The position numbers and the translations under genes were made by a program. From positions 1 through 33,324 of the forward strand of contig JAUWJS010000010.1 in the NCBI GenBank assembly GCA_030607575.1: 33,324 bases of DNA, in the 5' to 3' direction. Each line of letters begins with the position of its first letter. The first letter of the stretch is position 1. The notes beneath the pieces are model-generated. The model was not told the origin of the DNA. It ran no database searches and saw only the letters and a program-made list of their open reading frames with translations. Positions 32,278-33,324 of the stretch are shown here, piece by piece. This DNA is from Candidatus Heimdallarchaeota archaeon. GTDB taxonomy: Archaea; Asgardarchaeota; Heimdallarchaeia; Heimdallarchaeales; Heimdallarchaeaceae.

Positions 32278-33309
32278 ATGATGGAAAACTTAGTTTTACA
32301 AAAAGACAAACTTCCTAAACTGATTGAGGAGCTCTCTTCCAATTATGTTTTGTATGGACCTACAGAAGAAAGTGGTATTTCATTGTTTAAACAAATTATG
32401 AATTTCGAGGAACTAAACCTAGAAAATCTTCTAACTAGTGTTTCTCCAAAATCTCTTGTCTTCAAACAGACAGAGACTTTATTCAAGTTTAAACCAGGGA
32501 GAAAAGGTAGTGTTACTTCGTCAGAAATATATGAAGAGAAGAGCATAATCTTTGCTATTAGACCTTGTGATGCTCATAGTTTTAAAATAATTGATCCAGT
32601 ATTCAATGGGGAATTTGAGGATCCTTTCTACATTTCAAAAAGGAAAAATACTGTCCTAATAGGTTTAACATGTAACAATCCAGAGAGGAATTGTTTCTGC
32701 ACTTCATTTGATGATAATCCAGGCTCAACTGAAAATGTTGACATTCTTTTTACAGATTTAGAAGATAGATTCTATGTAGAAGTAGTCACAGAAAAAGGCA
32801 AAAAACTGATCAATTCAATAGAAAATCTATTTGAAAAATCTACAAAAAATGAGGAAGATTCAAAGAAAAATATTGTAACTAATTCTGTTGAAAGGATCAC
32901 AAGAAAAATGAATCTTGAGAATTTAGTTACTAATCTTGATAAGATATTTGATCACGAATTATGGCAAAATACTGCCCAAAAATGTATTGGATGTGGTATT
33001 TGTACTTATTTGTGTCCAACTTGTCATTGTTTCGATATGCAAGATGAATCTTCTCTGCGAGAAGGAGCAAGAATACGTGTATGGGATTCTTGCATGTATC
33101 CTGAATACACTCATCATGCTTCAGGACACAATCCAAGAGCAATAAGAATGAGCAGAGTAAGAAATAGGATTTATCACAAGTTCAGCTATTTCCCAAAAAA
33201 TGATGATATCACAGCTTGTACGGGTTGTGGAAGATGTATTGATTATTGTCCTGTTAATATTGACATTATAGATGTCATAGATAAAGTAGGTGTCATAGCA
33301 AATGAGTAA
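32278..33309 (+). CDS. HydB/FlxB-like iron-sulfur protein
   Basis: The 343-residue protein is a paralogue of HydB at 26825: RPCDAHSF, CNNPERNCFC, CIGCGICTYLCPTCHCF and CTGCGRCIDYCPVNI occur in the same order. It holds two [4Fe-4S] clusters and presumably docks to the flavoprotein whose gene begins at 33302. It fits FlxB in a flxDCBA-like order. Its presence means the two divergent hydrogenase operons carry related electron-transfer subunits, by duplication or module exchange. The gene is complete. Confidence 0.82.
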   Translation: MMENLVLQKDKLPKLIEELSSNYVLYGPTEESGISLFKQIMNFEELNLENLLTSVSPKSLVFKQTETLFKFKPGRKGSVTSSEIYEEKSIIFAIRPCDAHSFKIIDPVFNGEFEDPFYISKRKNTVLIGLTCNNPERNCFCTSFDDNPGSTENVDILFTDLEDRFYVEVVTEKGKKLINSIENLFEKSTKNEEDSKKNIVTNSVERITRKMNLENLVTNLDKIFDHELWQNTAQKCIGCGICTYLCPTCHCFDMQDESSLREGARIRVWDSCMYPEYTHHASGHNPRAIRMSRVRNRIYHKFSYFPKNDDITACTGCGRCIDYCPVNIDIIDVIDKVGVIANE

Positions 33310-33324
33310 CAATCCATATAGTCC
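33302..33324 (+). CDS. Start of the next operon gene, possibly a HydG/FlxA-like flavoprotein (partial)
   Basis: An ATG overlaps the end of the preceding gene and reads MSNNPYS to the window edge. N-termini of this type are common in HydG/FlxA-like FAD/NAD-binding subunits, and the gene order predicts one. Seven codons are too few to be sure. Confidence 0.4.

Noticed and set aside
1-33324. tRNA, rRNA or CRISPR arrays
   Set aside because: I read the gaps between genes and saw no cloverleaf, rRNA-like or direct-repeat and spacer pattern. A covariance-model scan could still find an intron-containing tRNA.

Overview
The window is AT-rich DNA (roughly one third G+C by eye) from an archaeon, most likely an Asgard archaeon of Lokiarchaeia or Heimdallarchaeia type. 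This rests on: four Arf-like small GTPases with C-terminal longin-like extensions plus a stand-alone longin-like protein; archaeal promoters and Shine-Dalgarno signals (AGGTGA, GTGATC) mixed with apparently leaderless genes; PAS, MEDS and DUF835 sensor proteins; and both group 3b and group 3c [NiFe] hydrogenases. I could not run a phylogeny, so the lineage is an inference.

Layout. 1-150 is the 3' end of an IS200/IS605-type tnpB gene. 151-6651 is a mixed housekeeping or accessory stretch: a membrane protein, a ferritin-like protein, a protein with a C-terminal PARP-type zinc finger, an acyl-CoA ligase, a longin-like protein, a small orphan, a threonine-synthase-like protein that has lost its PLP lysine and gained a winged helix, and a secreted Cys/Asp-rich protein. 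6823-10096 is a complete ECF transporter operon (S component, fused double ATPase, T component).

10180-23289 is the most unusual part. It is a sensor and small-GTPase island with two operons that each carry a pair of Arf-like GTPases. In each pair the first protein keeps the catalytic Gln of the G3 box and the second has His there. Between and around them lie a GAF/PAS protein, a six-PAS-DUF835-winged-helix protein, a MEDS sensor followed by a broken histidine kinase, a degenerate receiver-like protein, and a TPR protein with eight tandem 28-residue repeats. Four 40-bp elements, each made of four 10-bp units, lie upstream of the transcription units of this island in the same orientation relative to the gene. 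This points to one regulon and is the best candidate here for an undescribed system.

23430-27868 (minus strand) is a group 3b (sulfhydrogenase-type) operon, hydB-hydG-hydD-hydA plus a maturation protease. After a 498-bp divergent regulatory region, 28367 to the window end is a group 3c-type module: hydrogenase small and large subunits, an MvhD-like protein, then two iron-sulfur proteins and the first codons of another gene, in an order resembling flxDCBA. Together these would exchange electrons between H2, NAD(P)H, ferredoxin and possibly an Hdr-type partner outside the window.

No rRNA, tRNA or CRISPR array was seen.
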